5,604 bases of DNA from the NCBI GenBank assembly GCA_003520455.1, contig DOUV01000331.1:1-5604 (forward strand), written 5' to 3'. The translations under genes were made by a program, and so were the position numbers. The notes below the pieces were generated by a model. The model did no database searches, had not been told where the DNA came from, and saw nothing but the letters and a program-made list of their open reading frames with translations. Positions within the stretch are counted from its first letter, which is position 1, and each line of letters starts with the position of its first letter. Of the stretch, positions 5,351-5,604 are shown in pieces. This DNA comes from Chloroflexota bacterium. Lineage in GTDB: Bacteria; Chloroflexota; Anaerolineae; Ardenticatenales; Ardenticatenaceae.

Positions 5351-5604
5351 AGTCTACCAGCATAGCCAGGCGCTCTTCGAGCTTGGTGAGCCGCTGTTGG
5401 GCGGCGGCCACCTGATCCCGGGCGCCCTGGACGATCTGGGCCGGGGCTTTGTTGACGAAGCCCGGATTGCTCAGCCGGGCCTCCACCCGGGCGATCTCAT
5501 CCCGGGTCTCGGCGACCTGCCCGGCCAGGCGCTCGCGCTCTTTCTCCAGATCCACCAATCCGGCCAGCGGGAGGTAGGCCTCCAGGCCGTCGCCCACTAC
5601 CAGG
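5349..5604 (-). CDS. valS: Valyl-tRNA synthetase, C-terminal part (5' end outside window)
   Basis: The minus-strand frame is open to the window edge and ends with TGA at 5349-5351; 84 residues are visible. They form the C-terminal tRNA-binding arm of ValS. LVVGDGLEAYLPLAGLVDLEKE is the typical entry, followed by a long antiparallel coiled coil interrupted by the conserved turn LSNPGFVNKAPAQIVQGARDQ, and ending in KLEERLAMLVD. The arm contacts tRNA-Val, helping the cytoplasmic enzyme charge it with valine; the catalytic and editing domains lie outside the window. Nothing is damaged in the visible part. The gene points toward the BrkB-family gene, with 95 bases between their stops and a hairpin terminator in that gap. 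Confidence 0.95.
   Translation of the reverse strand, partial: LVVGDGLEAYLPLAGLVDLEKERERLAGQVAETRDEIARVEARLSNPGFVNKAPAQIVQGARDQVAAAQQRLTKLEERLAMLVD

Noticed and set aside
5555..5578. YLPLAGLVD in ValS resembles the YLPLLQK surface motif
   Set aside because: It is part of the normal conserved C-terminal region of ValS, so the resemblance is coincidental.

Overview
The window looks like chromosomal DNA of a Chloroflexota-type bacterium. This is inferred, not proven. The reasons are high G+C, secreted proteins with Thr/Pro-rich linkers that lead into a 'YLPLLQK' motif, and the general look of the ABC transporter and ValS sequences. No RNA gene, CRISPR array, insertion sequence or phage gene was found.

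Layout from left to right. (1) Positions 2-469 (+): the C-terminal part of a secreted protein, with a Thr/Pro repeat linker, a YLPMVQK motif and a PPC domain. (2) 600-1403 (+): a second exported protein, with a signal peptide, a cohesin-like beta-sandwich, a Thr/Pro linker and a terminal YLPLLQKP. (3) 1404-1925: about 520 bases without a convincing gene but rich in inverted repeats, probably including the leader of the next operon. (4) 1926-2903 and 2987-3832 (+): an ABC-2 type exporter pair, a DrrA-like ATPase and a DrrB-like permease, closed by a clear intrinsic terminator at 3851-3880. The 83-base spacer between the two genes holds three successive hairpins. (5) 3881-4251: non-coding, dominated by a 14-bp hairpin. 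(6) 4252-5253 (+): a YihY/BrkB-family membrane protein with an extra C-terminal membrane segment. (7) 5349-5604 (-): the 3' end of valS (valyl-tRNA synthetase), convergent with the membrane-protein gene. The spacer between them holds a hairpin whose U-rich side suits termination of valS.

Functionally this is a mixed neighbourhood. It has two cell-surface or secreted proteins that share a linker-plus-motif module, a two-gene exporter of unknown substrate, an integral membrane protein and a housekeeping gene. Only the ABC pair is a clear functional unit. I see no strong sign of a new multi-gene system. The best leads are the shared YLP(M/L)xQK surface module, the structured leader before the exporter, the hairpin chain between exporter genes, and the strong non-terminator hairpin near 3952-3984.
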